DNA of 64,000 bases from assembly GCA_011364985.1 (NCBI GenBank), contig RDOC01000004.1, forward strand, positions 62,001 through 126,000. The letters are read 5' to 3'. The stretch's first letter is position 1. Each line of letters starts with the position of its first letter. The position numbers and the translations under genes are program-made. The notes under the pieces were generated by a model, which worked only from the letters and a program-made list of their open reading frames with translations, was not told the origin of the DNA and did not search any database. The DNA comes from Candidatus Thorarchaeota archaeon (GTDB taxonomy: Archaea; Asgardarchaeota; Thorarchaeia; Thorarchaeales; Thorarchaeaceae). Below, one piece after another: positions 33,818 to 42,247 of the stretch.

Positions 33818-34651
33818 ATGGCACATTCTGACTGCAACGACTATGAGGACCGTGCTGAGAAGCACGGTGAGAAGGGTGAGAACGAAGAAGCCAAGAACTT
33901 GTTTATTGGAGCAGCCGAGTGCTGGAGGCGATGGGAATCCTTTGGAAAGAGCGCCAAATGCTATGAGCGTGCATACGAACACGCTATGCTGCAGCAAGAC
34001 TATGCGACTGCTGCAGATGTGATGCTAAAGGGGGGGAATGCTTGGACTAAGGAAGGTCATTATGATAGGCTTGAAATCGACTACCAAATTGCCGCGGAGG
34101 CGTATATCCTTGCTGCTGAAAAAGAGAAAGACCCCAACTGCTTTGTGAAGGGTGCCTTTTGCGCCATAACAGGGGGTGACCTAGAACTTGCGAAGCAGCT
34201 GGTCCACGCCGCAGCAGAAACCGCCCGGGGCCACTTCAAGGAACTGGTGATTCTTGCCTTGATGCTGACTGAATATCAATTCGGTGACGGCTACAAGTAC
34301 ATTGAAGAGGTGTTGAGGGACGAAGTATCAGGGCAGACTGTGAATGAAGCCCAGAGATACTTCTACTTGATCTTCACAGGCTTTGTCAGAACGACTCTAG
34401 AATCAGAGGCTGCAGTGACAATAAAGAGTCTTGTTGAGAGCACTGGTCTTGAGAAGACAAAGCTTGTGGAGCTTGTTGAAAAGGGAATTCAGGAGGGCCA
34501 CATTCCAGCCCTTCACGACAGCGATTCAGGTGAGCTCGTTGTCGACACAGACCGATACGACATAGACACGTTGTCGCTACGGAAAGGGCCCATTCTAAGC
34601 AGGGATCTTGAGGACCCAGGTGTATGGGATCTAGATTTGAATGACGAATGA
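33818..34651 (+). CDS. SNAP/TPR-like helical protein with winged-helix (PCI-like) C-terminus
   Basis: A 277-residue protein. The first 180 residues are TPR/alpha-SNAP-like helical pairs (AKNLFIGAAECWRRWESFG, SAKCYERAYEHAMLQQDY, AAEAYILAAEKEKDP). Residues 205-245 (VTIKSLVESTGLEKTKLVEL then GIQEGHIPALHD) resemble the winged helix of PCI domains in the proteasome lid, COP9 and eIF3, and a short acidic end follows. ATG 33818 with AAGGAG upstream is preferred to ATG 33737. The combination suggests a scaffold subunit of a larger assembly. It follows the ABC genes on the same strand. Confidence 0.78.
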   Translation: MAHSDCNDYEDRAEKHGEKGENEEAKNLFIGAAECWRRWESFGKSAKCYERAYEHAMLQQDYATAADVMLKGGNAWTKEGHYDRLEIDYQIAAEAYILAAEKEKDPNCFVKGAFCAITGGDLELAKQLVHAAAETARGHFKELVILALMLTEYQFGDGYKYIEEVLRDEVSGQTVNEAQRYFYLIFTGFVRTTLESEAAVTIKSLVESTGLEKTKLVELVEKGIQEGHIPALHDSDSGELVVDTDRYDIDTLSLRKGPILSRDLEDPGVWDLDLNDE

Positions 34652-34820
34652 CTCAGGACCTAAGTAGCGGCCATTGAGTCTATGCATGGAACATTGAAAA
34701 CCATTAACGAGCTACTTCATAGCATAACCGACTAGCATAATAGACATTGCTCAGCGATAGTATTTTTAGTACGATTGCTGAAGCTGTGACTTGCCAGCGC
34801 CAAGATAAAGGGTGATTCAG

Positions 34821-35039
34821 ATGGCTGAAGGGCTGAAATGGCTGCAATGCCCCGTCTGCAAGAAGACAATATTCTGGGAAGTTCCAAATGAGGCATTGAA
34901 GAGAGCTAAACGCTTCCCAGTTGCGGTCGTTATTAGTCATCAGGACCATCACTTTATATGCTACATCGACAGTCATCATCAGCTTGCAGACACCGAAATT
35001 GCCATTGCATATCTTGAAGGTAAATCAAGAGAAGAGTGA
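34821..35039 (+). CDS. Small CxxC protein, unknown function
   Basis: A 72-residue protein opening with a single CPVCKKTIFW knuckle followed by an alpha/beta region (RFPVAVVISHQDHHFICYIDSHH) and a short helical end. With only one CxxC pair plus several His residues it might bind a metal alone or as a dimer. ATG 34821 is chosen because GGTGAT lies 5 nt upstream; the frame is open to 34812. It has the size and strand pattern of small Asgard proteins found near Roadblock genes, but I cannot assign a family. Confidence 0.75.
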   Translation: MAEGLKWLQCPVCKKTIFWEVPNEALKRAKRFPVAVVISHQDHHFICYIDSHHQLADTEIAIAYLEGKSREE

Positions 35040-35059
35040 GTGCGGTTCCTACCGAGTTT

Positions 35060-35578
35060 TCAACAAGGTGATGAATCAAGACCTTGATCGATTGCCCACT
35101 CCAGTACTCGTGATGCTTGAGCGCTTGCCATATTCCAAGTTCGTAGCTTAGCAACAAGATTCCTGATTCCTGCAATCCAGTCATGCAACAACGGTCGAAT
35201 CCGGCCGCAGAGAGCCGGGTCCTCTGCATTGCGAAGATGTGGTAGCAGTTTGTCAACCAGTGTCTGAGAGAGAACCAGTATCGTTTCGAGTCTGGCAATC
35301 CACTCCTGTCGGGGAAGGCCAGTCAGAGTCTGTGCAACTGCGAGATGATAGTCATATTGCGTGGTGAAATACCTCAACCGCCAGCTGAGAACCTCTAGCA
35401 GGATTGTCTTGTATGCCTCGCTCGGAGAAGTCTTGATTAGAAGAGTCAGAAATCGCTGGCACATTTCGTCAGCTGATTGACTTGCATCATAGTACAATGC
35501 CATAGCCTTCTGGTGCTGCTCATTGTTCAGGCTATCCTCTGCATCACTTACCGCCTTAGAGAATCTCTCAAGGAGCAT
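35060..35578 (-). CDS. Helical protein, unknown function
   Basis: An all-helical soluble protein of about 172 residues, unrecognised. Its N-terminal pair of helices (SKAVSDAEDSLNNEQHQKAM then ALYYDASQSADEM) is reminiscent of MIT/TPR-like helical hairpins; the rest is long amphipathic helices without motifs. The frame is open to GTG 35635, but a minus-strand TATA box (TTTATAAA at 35639-35646) predicts transcription from about 35618, favouring the ATG at 35578. It is convergent with the CxxC gene (20-bp gap). An inverted repeat lies upstream at 35661-35697. Confidence 0.7.
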   Translation of the reverse strand: MLLERFSKAVSDAEDSLNNEQHQKAMALYYDASQSADEMCQRFLTLLIKTSPSEAYKTILLEVLSWRLRYFTTQYDYHLAVAQTLTGLPRQEWIARLETILVLSQTLVDKLLPHLRNAEDPALCGRIRPLLHDWIAGIRNLVAKLRTWNMASAQASRVLEWAIDQGLDSSPC

Positions 35579-35660
35579 CTTTGTGAATCCGTCTCGACCG
35601 ACTTGTTCACTTTCTCTTTCTGTCACAAGCACCACCGGTTTATAAAGGGCTGCAGGGAGC

Positions 35661-35697
35661 GTGCCTCAAGACTTCTTCAGCCTGATTATGGAGGCAC
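35661..35697. repeat. Inverted repeat in the gap upstream of the helical-protein gene
   Basis: GTGCCTC (35661-35667) and GAGGCAC (35691-35697) pair perfectly (7 bp, 23-nt loop). It lies between the TATA box of the helical-protein gene and the 3' end of the UPF0282 gene, so it could terminate the UPF0282 transcript or be a regulator site. The rest of 35700-35830 shows nothing clear apart from the palindrome CCTCATGAGG. Confidence 0.35.
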
Positions 35698-35830
35698 CAA
35701 TCCGAGAGTCACGTTGTTCCCAGCCTCATGAGGTATCCTTTCAGATATCTATTATAGTAATACATCTGATTGTGGTTTAAACGCCCTAAAAGATGTCTGT
35801 GATGTAGTAATATCCATGGAAAGGTCAAAA

Positions 35831-36805
35831 TCAGAGGGGAGGAAGATGGTGTGCCTTGTACTCGTCAGTGGCCTTGGTCCAACCTACAAAAGCCTCACAA
35901 GGGGGTGACTTCCGATATAGCTCTTTTCGGTCTGCCTCCAAGCATTCATTCTCTAATCCTGCCACTTCCGCCATGGATAGTATACTGTGATTATGGTAAT
36001 GAGCAAAATCCAGTGCAGAAGCAATCCATTCTGAGCAATTTGATGATCGCATAAGATGATGGTCAACAATCAGCATAGGAATTCTCGAAGCTAAGGCATG
36101 AAGCGAGTGTAACGCAGCAGTCTTGTGATGATCTTCGAACTTGTTCAAGTAGATGGGAGGCCCTCCGATTATTGCTGCATCTGGAGAGAGAGACAGAATG
36201 TAGTCTAGTGATTCCTGTGCGACCGGGCCTTGAACGTCTGGGGCGAAAAGGACACGTTTACCATCATATTCTATCAGAGTTGTAAGGACAAAACCAAGCC
36301 TTGTGTCCTTTGGACCATGAGGAAGTGCAGGAGAATAAAGGAGATCGGTATTTCCAAAGGAATATCTTCTGCTGTCGCTCCAACGAATCTCCGTCACCAA
36401 GTCTTTGACATCTTTCTCGAAATAGAACCCCCTCCTTCTCTGGGAAGCGTTTATCTTGTCACGATAATCCTTTGCCAGTACTATTTTGCCCTGACAGAGC
36501 CTCTGCAGTTCCTCTCTTGAGGACAGAGTGTATCGATAGTCCGTAAAGCCTGGGCGTACATGGTCAAAATGGTAGTGCGAAATTGAGAGAACATCAGCAG
36601 TTCTTGCGGATACGAAGATTCTTTCAAGGACTTTCAGCAATCGACGATATTCCATTGGATGTGGTTCCAGCTGATATCGCATTGATAGGGATGCAGAAGG
36701 ATCCATGAGAATAGCTATATCAGGTGTCCGAATCAGCGTACATAGTGAACGCACACCCATGCTTTCTGCTGCAATGGGCTCAATGGAAATGCTCCCGATG
36801 TTCAT
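35831..36805 (-). CDS. UPF0282-family MBL-fold protein
   Basis: A 324-residue archaeal metallo-beta-lactamase-fold protein of the UPF0282 family. The metal motif is SHYHFDHVRPG (about residues 76-86); LPHGPKDTRLGFVL, FAPDVQGP and VDHHLMRSSNCSEW supply the remaining family-conserved His and Asp. Length is normal. Substrate unknown; a nuclease or phosphodiesterase role is plausible from the fold. Its ATG overlaps the Nudix stop by 4 bp (coupled translation), and the Nudix start is the head of the pair. Confidence 0.88.
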   Translation of the reverse strand: MNIGSISIEPIAAESMGVRSLCTLIRTPDIAILMDPSASLSMRYQLEPHPMEYRRLLKVLERIFVSARTADVLSISHYHFDHVRPGFTDYRYTLSSREELQRLCQGKIVLAKDYRDKINASQRRRGFYFEKDVKDLVTEIRWSDSRRYSFGNTDLLYSPALPHGPKDTRLGFVLTTLIEYDGKRVLFAPDVQGPVAQESLDYILSLSPDAAIIGGPPIYLNKFEDHHKTAALHSLHALASRIPMLIVDHHLMRSSNCSEWIASALDFAHYHNHSILSMAEVAGLENECLEADRKELYRKSPPCEAFVGWTKATDEYKAHHLPPL

Positions 36806-37353
36806 TCTGAAACCGTCCTGTAGTAATTCAGTCTGTATTTGCTACCTGCCTGAACAAGCTCTGCTTCGTACAGCTTGGGGAACTCCACTAGGTTCATGAA
36901 GCCATTGAACATGAACAAGTCAGACGGGAGGAAATTGTCTCTTTTGACGCCCACTTCATCCAAGTCGAACAAGGCAAGATGGCCCTCTCGATGATCTGCT
37001 TGGAAGTTGGCTATTCTGGCATAGCTTACAAATATCAGGAAGTGAGAAAGCAGAGTTCCATTTTGCCCAACTAACCGTTCTGATACGAAGCCGCGGTAGG
37101 AATAATCTTCCACTGAATCACAGCCAGTTTCCTCAATGATTTCTCGGATGGTGGCATCACGAACGTGTTCTCCAAGACCTATTTTCCCTCCAATCAAGCT
37201 CCATAATCCTTCATAAGGAGCACTCCTCCTTCGTATGAACAGAAACTTGCCTCCGCACTGTAGAATAGCTATCGCTACTGGTACAAGACTAGGCATATCG
37301 ATTCGCTCCTCCAGATAATCTAGTGTACAATCACCCTGTTTCTTCGTCTTCAT
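36802..37353 (-). CDS. Nudix hydrolase
   Basis: A 183-residue Nudix (MutT-like) hydrolase. The Nudix box GX5EX7REUXEEXGU is fully conserved as GKIGLGEHV followed by RDATIREIIEETGCD (about residues 56-79). Substrates of such enzymes are nucleoside diphosphates linked to another moiety (for example oxidised dNTPs, ADP-ribose or CoA). A second start at Met20 is possible. It overlaps the UPF0282 gene by 4 bp, suggesting that the two hydrolases act together. Confidence 0.92.
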   Translation of the reverse strand: MKTKKQGDCTLDYLEERIDMPSLVPVAIAILQCGGKFLFIRRRSAPYEGLWSLIGGKIGLGEHVRDATIREIIEETGCDSVEDYSYRGFVSERLVGQNGTLLSHFLIFVSYARIANFQADHREGHLALFDLDEVGVKRDNFLPSDLFMFNGFMNLVEFPKLYEAELVQAGSKYRLNYYRTVSE

Positions 37354-37444
37354 TCCTTTAAAGCTAGAGGAAGGACAAGCTTATTCCATTTGAGAGACGA
37401 AGATTATTAGCAGACAGCAATGCAGTTTCAACAAGGTTGGCAAG

Positions 37445-38908
37445 TTGACGAGATTTCTTGATGAAGAGATAAGGAAGAGCATACTAGCGGAAATTCGCCC
37501 AACGGAAGAGGAAATCAAGAAACAGAAAAAGCAAGTGTCCAGAATTACTGAGAGTCTGAAGAAATTCGCGCATTCTGAATGGAAATACACACGCATTCAG
37601 GCGGAGGGTTCTACAGGCAAGAAACAGACACAGCTGAGAGGAGCGTCCGATCTTGATATCTTTGTGATATTGAATCCTGAAGACTATGGAGACGTACTCG
37701 CAAAGAACCCAAGAGCAAGAATGAATGCAGTTAATAGCATAATGGAAGCAGTTGTTGACGAATGGTTCATCCCAGCCTTGAGGAAGCTGAAACCAAGCAG
37801 CTGTCAAAAGACATACTCACAACACCCGTATCTCAGTGTCAAACTGAACGGTTTTGACGTTGATATCGTCGGATGCTTTGAAGTCTCTCCACAGGAACTT
37901 CTGGCTTCGGGACCAATTAGTGCGATGGACAGAACTATTCACCACTCTGAATATGTAAATCTTCATCTTTGTCAAGAGACCCGAGATGATGTTAGAATAC
38001 TGAAATCCTTTGCCAGAGCAAGCTATGCATACGCTGATACTTGTGCAGTAGGCAGGATGGGATTCACGGGGTATGCTTTGGAACTGCTAATCATTCGAGG
38101 CGGCGGTCTTGAACAAGCACTAAAGTACATTATTGATCTTGAAAGGACACCATTGGATCCTGAAGGTAGAAGCCTTGCCAAGCTCAAAGAAGACCCTTCC
38201 TTCAGAGATGATTTTGTATTCATTATTGATCCGATAGATCCAAATAGAAATGTCTCGTCGAGCTTTGATGAAAGAACAGTCAGGCTTCTTAGAATGCGAG
38301 CCGAAAAACTTCTTGAAGAGTTTGAAGAAGGAAATATTAACAGAATAATGAAGATGGTAATAGAGAAGCCAATTTCTCTAAGTCCCTTGCCATCGTGGAT
38401 AGTGCGGCATTCAATAGTATTCGAGTTCAAAGAGGAGAAATCATACCACTATTCTGTATTCAGAGATAAGCTATACAGTCTAGGAAAATTGGTCGCAGGG
38501 CAGCTTCAGCATGAGCAAACCGGAGAAATAAGATTTGGGGCTACACTCTTTGAAGTATATTTCGAAGCAGAATCATACAGCCTAGCGTTTCTAGTGGAGA
38601 ATATGATGATTTCGAACGTGTATTCCTACAAAGGACCTCCCCTGAATTTGTCTACTGCGGTTGAAGATTTCAGAAGAGTGCACGCAGACACCGTTGAGAA
38701 AGCAGGCTATATCTGGACGACCAAGGAGCGCGAGTTTACTTCGGCTAGGAGTCTTGCAGAAACACTCATTGACCACTATGGTATTAAGGGACTTAGCAGA
38801 AAGGAACCAGGAGAAACCTCAACCAAGCTTCTCAGAGTCATTCTGGACCACGTGCTTCCTGTTGAGCATGGCTTTCCCGTCGATAGTATTAGAAATAAAC
38901 CTAAATGA
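37445..38908 (+). CDS. cca: CCA-adding enzyme (archaeal class I tRNA nucleotidyltransferase)
   Basis: Adds or repairs the 3' CCA of tRNAs. The 487 residues match the archaeal class I enzyme: the polymerase signature GSTGKKTQLRG-like AEGSTGKKQTQLRGASDLDI with catalytic DLD (about residues 55-75), a third carboxylate in FDVDIVGC (about 138-145), the helical neck, and a C-terminal body. The tRNA-Gln in this window already encodes CCA, so repair may be a main role for some tRNAs. The start is TTG 37445 with AAGG upstream. The HDAC-family gene follows after 13 bp, in the same direction. Confidence 0.94.
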   Translation: MTRFLDEEIRKSILAEIRPTEEEIKKQKKQVSRITESLKKFAHSEWKYTRIQAEGSTGKKQTQLRGASDLDIFVILNPEDYGDVLAKNPRARMNAVNSIMEAVVDEWFIPALRKLKPSSCQKTYSQHPYLSVKLNGFDVDIVGCFEVSPQELLASGPISAMDRTIHHSEYVNLHLCQETRDDVRILKSFARASYAYADTCAVGRMGFTGYALELLIIRGGGLEQALKYIIDLERTPLDPEGRSLAKLKEDPSFRDDFVFIIDPIDPNRNVSSSFDERTVRLLRMRAEKLLEEFEEGNINRIMKMVIEKPISLSPLPSWIVRHSIVFEFKEEKSYHYSVFRDKLYSLGKLVAGQLQHEQTGEIRFGATLFEVYFEAESYSLAFLVENMMISNVYSYKGPPLNLSTAVEDFRRVHADTVEKAGYIWTTKEREFTSARSLAETLIDHYGIKGLSRKEPGETSTKLLRVILDHVLPVEHGFPVDSIRNKPK

Positions 38909-38921
38909 GGGAGTAAGAGAA

Positions 38922-39998
38922 TTGCCAGAATACGAAATCGGATTCGTCACCACGGAACAAGATGTAAACCATTGTCAACCATTTCAAAAACCGAATCTGG
39001 AAGCCTTGGAAACACCTCTTAGGATTGAAATGGCACTGGATTATCTTGAGAAATCCGGAGCACTTACTGGACTGAAGAGCATCCGAAGCAAGGAAGCGAC
39101 CTTGGAAGACGTATTTGTGGTGCACTCACCATATCTAATTGACACCGTTCGCTTGATGTCAGACTTGGGATGCGGCTACCTTGCGGAGTCTGCGTATGCT
39201 AGTGCTGACCTTTTATTTTCCTCACTATGTGCTGTGGGAGGTGCGCTGGCTGCATCAAGAGAGATTCTTAGTGGAGGATCTAAACACGCATTCGCACTGA
39301 TTCGTCCGCCAGGGCATCATGCTTCCACCTCCAGTCCCGGGGGTCTGTGCTACTTTAACAATGTTGCAATTGCTGTAAAACATGCCATGCAAGACGAAAG
39401 CATCAAAAGAGTTTCAATCATTGACTTCGATAACCATTTCGGCAATGGAACAGCAGAGATATTCTATGCCGACCCCTCGGTACAATACATATCTCTTCAC
39501 GAATATGACTATACCAGTCTTGGAATCGGGCACTACGAAGAAGTGGGGTATGGAGAGGGCATAGGAACAAACATCAATATTCCACTCTTGGAATCGACCT
39601 CAGATTCTAGTTATTCCGCGGCACTTGATAAGATTGTCAAGAAAGCTGTCATGAGTTTTCGCCCAGATATCATAGCAGTCTCTGCGGGATACGATCCGCA
39701 CTATGCCGACCCTGTGGGCAATATGGACATCGACTCACGAACCTTTTGGAAGATTGGCTCAACGATAAGAAGCCTGGTTGATTCACTGAAATTGAAGGGA
39801 TCCTTTTGGGTTCTTGAGGGAGGGTATAATCTCTTCACGATCGGTCCTTCAATTCATGGTAGTCTTTCCGGATTGAAGGGAGAATCAATGCCTAGACTTC
39901 AAGACCAAATAGAAAGGGAAATCTGCGAGGCACTTGAAGAAGGTAATGAAGAAGTGATAGAAAGAGTTCTGGAAACAGTATCGCCGTTTCTTGAGTAG
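38922..39998 (+). CDS. Histone deacetylase-family protein
   Basis: A 358-residue zinc-dependent deacetylase of the arginase/HDAC superfamily. Active-site elements are all present: RPPGHHAS (tandem His), IIDFDNHFGNG (DxH metal ligands), SAGYDPHYADP (third metal ligand Asp) and the transition-state Tyr in LEGGYN. Substrates could be acetyl-lysine (histones or other proteins such as Alba), acetylpolyamines or acetoin. The open frame extends back inside cca, but the TTG at 38922 has GAGGGAG 9 nt upstream. It sits in the same run as cca and eS26 and may be co-transcribed with both. Confidence 0.92.
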   Translation: MPEYEIGFVTTEQDVNHCQPFQKPNLEALETPLRIEMALDYLEKSGALTGLKSIRSKEATLEDVFVVHSPYLIDTVRLMSDLGCGYLAESAYASADLLFSSLCAVGGALAASREILSGGSKHAFALIRPPGHHASTSSPGGLCYFNNVAIAVKHAMQDESIKRVSIIDFDNHFGNGTAEIFYADPSVQYISLHEYDYTSLGIGHYEEVGYGEGIGTNINIPLLESTSDSSYSAALDKIVKKAVMSFRPDIIAVSAGYDPHYADPVGNMDIDSRTFWKIGSTIRSLVDSLKLKGSFWVLEGGYNLFTIGPSIHGSLSGLKGESMPRLQDQIEREICEALEEGNEEVIERVLETVSPFLE

Positions 39999-40013
39999 AC
40001 GAGATGCACAATG

Positions 40014-40020
40014 TTTTAAG
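40014..40020 (+). promoter_or_regulatory. TATA box for eS26
   Basis: TTTTAAG, predicting a start near 40042, 27 nt before the TTG of eS26. It gives eS26 its own promoter even though it lies only 70 bp after the HDAC-family gene. Confidence 0.4.
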
Positions 40021-40068
40021 TTAAGCCGAGCTGAGCGTTGTAAGAACCCTAAAGGATGGAAAACGGAC

Positions 40069-40341
40069 TTGGGTAAAAAGAGAAAATCAGGTGGCCGAAG
40101 TAAGGGCAAATCTGGAAAGACTGGAACAGTTCAATGCTCGAAGTGCGGCCGCTTGGTACCAGCAGACAAGGCCAAGAAATACACAAAGCGAATTTCGGCC
40201 GTTGACCCTCAGCTCGCTCGCGAACTTCGGCAGCAAGGCAGCTACATTCAAACTCGGAGAGTGACCCAGTACTACTGCATTAGTTGTGCAGTTCACTCAG
40301 GCAAAGTCCAGATTCGGCAAGCTACCGACCGCCGAGATTGA
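40069..40341 (+). CDS. rps26e: Ribosomal protein eS26
   Basis: A 90-residue small-subunit ribosomal protein found in eukaryotes and some archaea (for example Crenarchaeota and Asgard), not in bacteria. Seen: a basic Gly/Lys-rich N-terminus (GKKRKSGGRSKGKSG), a zinc ribbon made by CSKCG and YYCISCAVHSG about 45 residues apart, and a basic C-terminus. In eukaryotes it lies at the mRNA exit site. The frame is open upstream to 39991, but the TTG at 40069 gives the usual length and N-terminus, has AAAGGATGG upstream, and a TATA box fits. trmY follows. Confidence 0.93.
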   Translation: MGKKRKSGGRSKGKSGKTGTVQCSKCGRLVPADKAKKYTKRISAVDPQLARELRQQGSYIQTRRVTQYYCISCAVHSGKVQIRQATDRRD

Positions 40342-40428
40342 GACCATCGCCAATTCAAACACAAGATGTTTGTCAACACGCTCGGAATCCTGCTTGAGGC
40401 TGTTCTCTCAGAATAGACGGTAGTCCGC

Positions 40429-41019
40429 ATGACATGTCAACCAAGTCTACTTCGATTCGTTTTCCTGCTTCCCCGGTTATCTGTTAAGGGAGATTTCAAC
40501 CTGAAGGATCTTCCCGGTTCAGGGGAAAGAGTCGACATCTTGTGCAGGGCATTATCAGCTTGTTTTGGATGGGGGCCCTCAACATGGAATAAGGACAACC
40601 TAGAGCTTGCGGCAGTGATTGATGACAAAGTGACTCTTACATTTTCAAATCCAACCTGTGGTGTCCATGACGGGGAAACAGCGTGGGCGAAGGAAATCAG
40701 ACGTGCGCTACAGGGAAATCCACCTTCATTCATTCAGAGAAGAGAGATCGGACTGGAAACGTTAATTGAGGAGATGATTTCCTCATGCAATTCACAGACT
40801 TGGGCATTGGATGAAAACGGCACTGTTTTCGATGACATTCGCGCCCTGATTCCTGCACAGGAGAACTACATTATCATTGGGGACCATAAGGGATACGATA
40901 AAAAGGCAAAGAGAATTTTCGCAAAACATAGCATTTATCGCATTTCACTTGGTGAAATCAGCTATCTTGGAAGTCACTGCGTGGCCGCCATGATTTCTAT
41001 GTTTGAAAGGATGAAATAA
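40429..41019 (+). CDS. trmY: tRNA (pseudouridine54-N1)-methyltransferase TrmY
   Basis: SPOUT-class methyltransferase that makes N1-methylpseudouridine at position 54 in the tRNA T-loop of archaea. The 196 residues match TrmY: FNLKDLPGSGERVDILCRALSACF near the N-terminus, and the knotted C-terminal part with IIIGDHKGYD and SLGEISYLGSHCVAAMI forming the SAM-binding knot. ATG 40429; the first 20 residues could be part of a longer N-terminus than usual. The PadR gene starts 2 bp after its stop, and eS26 and cca lie upstream, a local cluster of translation functions. Confidence 0.9.
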   Translation: MTCQPSLLRFVFLLPRLSVKGDFNLKDLPGSGERVDILCRALSACFGWGPSTWNKDNLELAAVIDDKVTLTFSNPTCGVHDGETAWAKEIRRALQGNPPSFIQRREIGLETLIEEMISSCNSQTWALDENGTVFDDIRALIPAQENYIIIGDHKGYDKKAKRIFAKHSIYRISLGEISYLGSHCVAAMISMFERMK

Positions 41020-41021
41020 CA

Positions 41022-41381
41022 ATGTCCCAGAATCCAGAGCACAACCCACAAGGAGAACCACCAAAAGCGATGCTAAGGCTCCATAACAAGCTAACCAAGG
41101 AAATGCTTTGGATGTATATTCTTCGACTGCTGCAAGAGAGACCGCACTACGGTTACGAGATCAAAGAATTGGTAACAGAAAGATTCGGATTCTCACCGGC
41201 CACGGTTAGTGGATATGCAATCCTCTATCGGTTAACTAAGGATGGTCTAATTGCTGGGCAGAGAAAGGATGACTCTCCCCGAAAATACTACGAGATTACT
41301 GAGGAAGGACGAGATGCCATGAAGAGCGCAAAAGAGTTTCTCTCTGAAACACTCCACAGAGTGTTTGATCTCACAGAGTAG
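41022..41381 (+). CDS. PadR-family winged-helix transcriptional regulator
   Basis: A 119-residue PadR-type regulator. After a 25-residue polar N-terminus, LWMYILRLLQERPHYGYEIKELV, TVSGYAILYRLTKDGLIAGQ (recognition helix region) and the wing RKYYEITEEGRDAMK match the family. It lacks the long C-terminal dimerisation arm, so it is subfamily 1. Its ATG is 2 bp after trmY, so it is co-transcribed, though its target need not be trmY. Confidence 0.9.
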   Translation: MSQNPEHNPQGEPPKAMLRLHNKLTKEMLWMYILRLLQERPHYGYEIKELVTERFGFSPATVSGYAILYRLTKDGLIAGQRKDDSPRKYYEITEEGRDAMKSAKEFLSETLHRVFDLTE

Positions 41382-41442
41382 GTAGTGTTATTTGACCTGC
41401 ACTCTTGCGAACAACATGGGACATCTATCAAGCATAACGGAT

Positions 41443-42183
41443 TCATGTGCTTTGGCCTTCATTTGATCGAACTGCACCGATGATTTTTCGTGCATAGAGC
41501 AGGCGTTGAGCCACGGTGACGTGAGATAAGACACCAACGAGAAAGATGCAAACTGCGAGTATATTTGTCAGATTCAGCAATACAAAGAAATCCATCACAT
41601 CTGCTGGCATAATGGCTAGGAAGTCCAACCAGATATTCGTAGGAGGCAATGCCAGCAGCAAAATGCCAATCATAGTCAGAATCATCTTCTCTTGACGCTC
41701 AGCAATACCTACTGTGCAGCTTTCCATTCCGCCGACTGATTCTGCCTTGGCGCGAGTGAAGCTTGCCATAATCATACCAACGAGTGCGAAGAAGCCCCAG
41801 AACCAATGAACATAGCTATCACCGAGAGAGTAAGGCCACCAGAGAATAGGGATTATGCTTGTTGGGCCAAGCATAAGACCTAACATGAAGAAATACTCGG
41901 CATATCTGTCAAGGGTATGATCCAAGGTAGCGCCAAAAGGTGTCGCCAGACCTGCAGCTCTAGCCACGGCACCATCAAGCATATCCAGAACAACAGAAAG
42001 GATCATGAAAGCAAGTCCAAGCAGAAGGTCGCCAAGGAAAAAGATGTATGCGGTTATCATCGCAATAACCACTGTGAGTCCTGTAATCATGTTGGGTGTG
42101 ATTCCTGTCCTTGCCAGAATTTCTCCTACGGGTTTCATGGCCCTTTGGTAACGTTCTCTCAGTTTTCCAAGCATGAGCTTCAC
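41443..42183 (-). CDS. CDP-alcohol phosphatidyltransferase, probably archaetidylinositol-phosphate synthase
   Basis: A 246-residue membrane enzyme of archaeal phospholipid head-group synthesis. The CDP-alcohol phosphotransferase motif DG-x2-AR-x8-G-x3-D-x3-D is complete: LDGAVARAAGLATPFGATLD then HTLDR (about residues 71-95). About six membrane helices flank it. Family members of this type join CDP-archaeol to inositol 1-phosphate; ino1 in the same window supplies that substrate, so AIP synthase is the favoured call, though another alcohol is possible. The start is GTG 42183 or ATG 42174. Confidence 0.87.
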   Translation of the reverse strand: MKLMLGKLRERYQRAMKPVGEILARTGITPNMITGLTVVIAMITAYIFFLGDLLLGLAFMILSVVLDMLDGAVARAAGLATPFGATLDHTLDRYAEYFFMLGLMLGPTSIIPILWWPYSLGDSYVHWFWGFFALVGMIMASFTRAKAESVGGMESCTVGIAERQEKMILTMIGILLLALPPTNIWLDFLAIMPADVMDFFVLLNLTNILAVCIFLVGVLSHVTVAQRLLYARKIIGAVRSNEGQST

Positions 42184-42247
42184 TTTTCCAAGACCCAGGG
42201 TCGGCTTCGCCCAAATTCAGTGCACTAATAAACGTGTTGTGAAGCAG

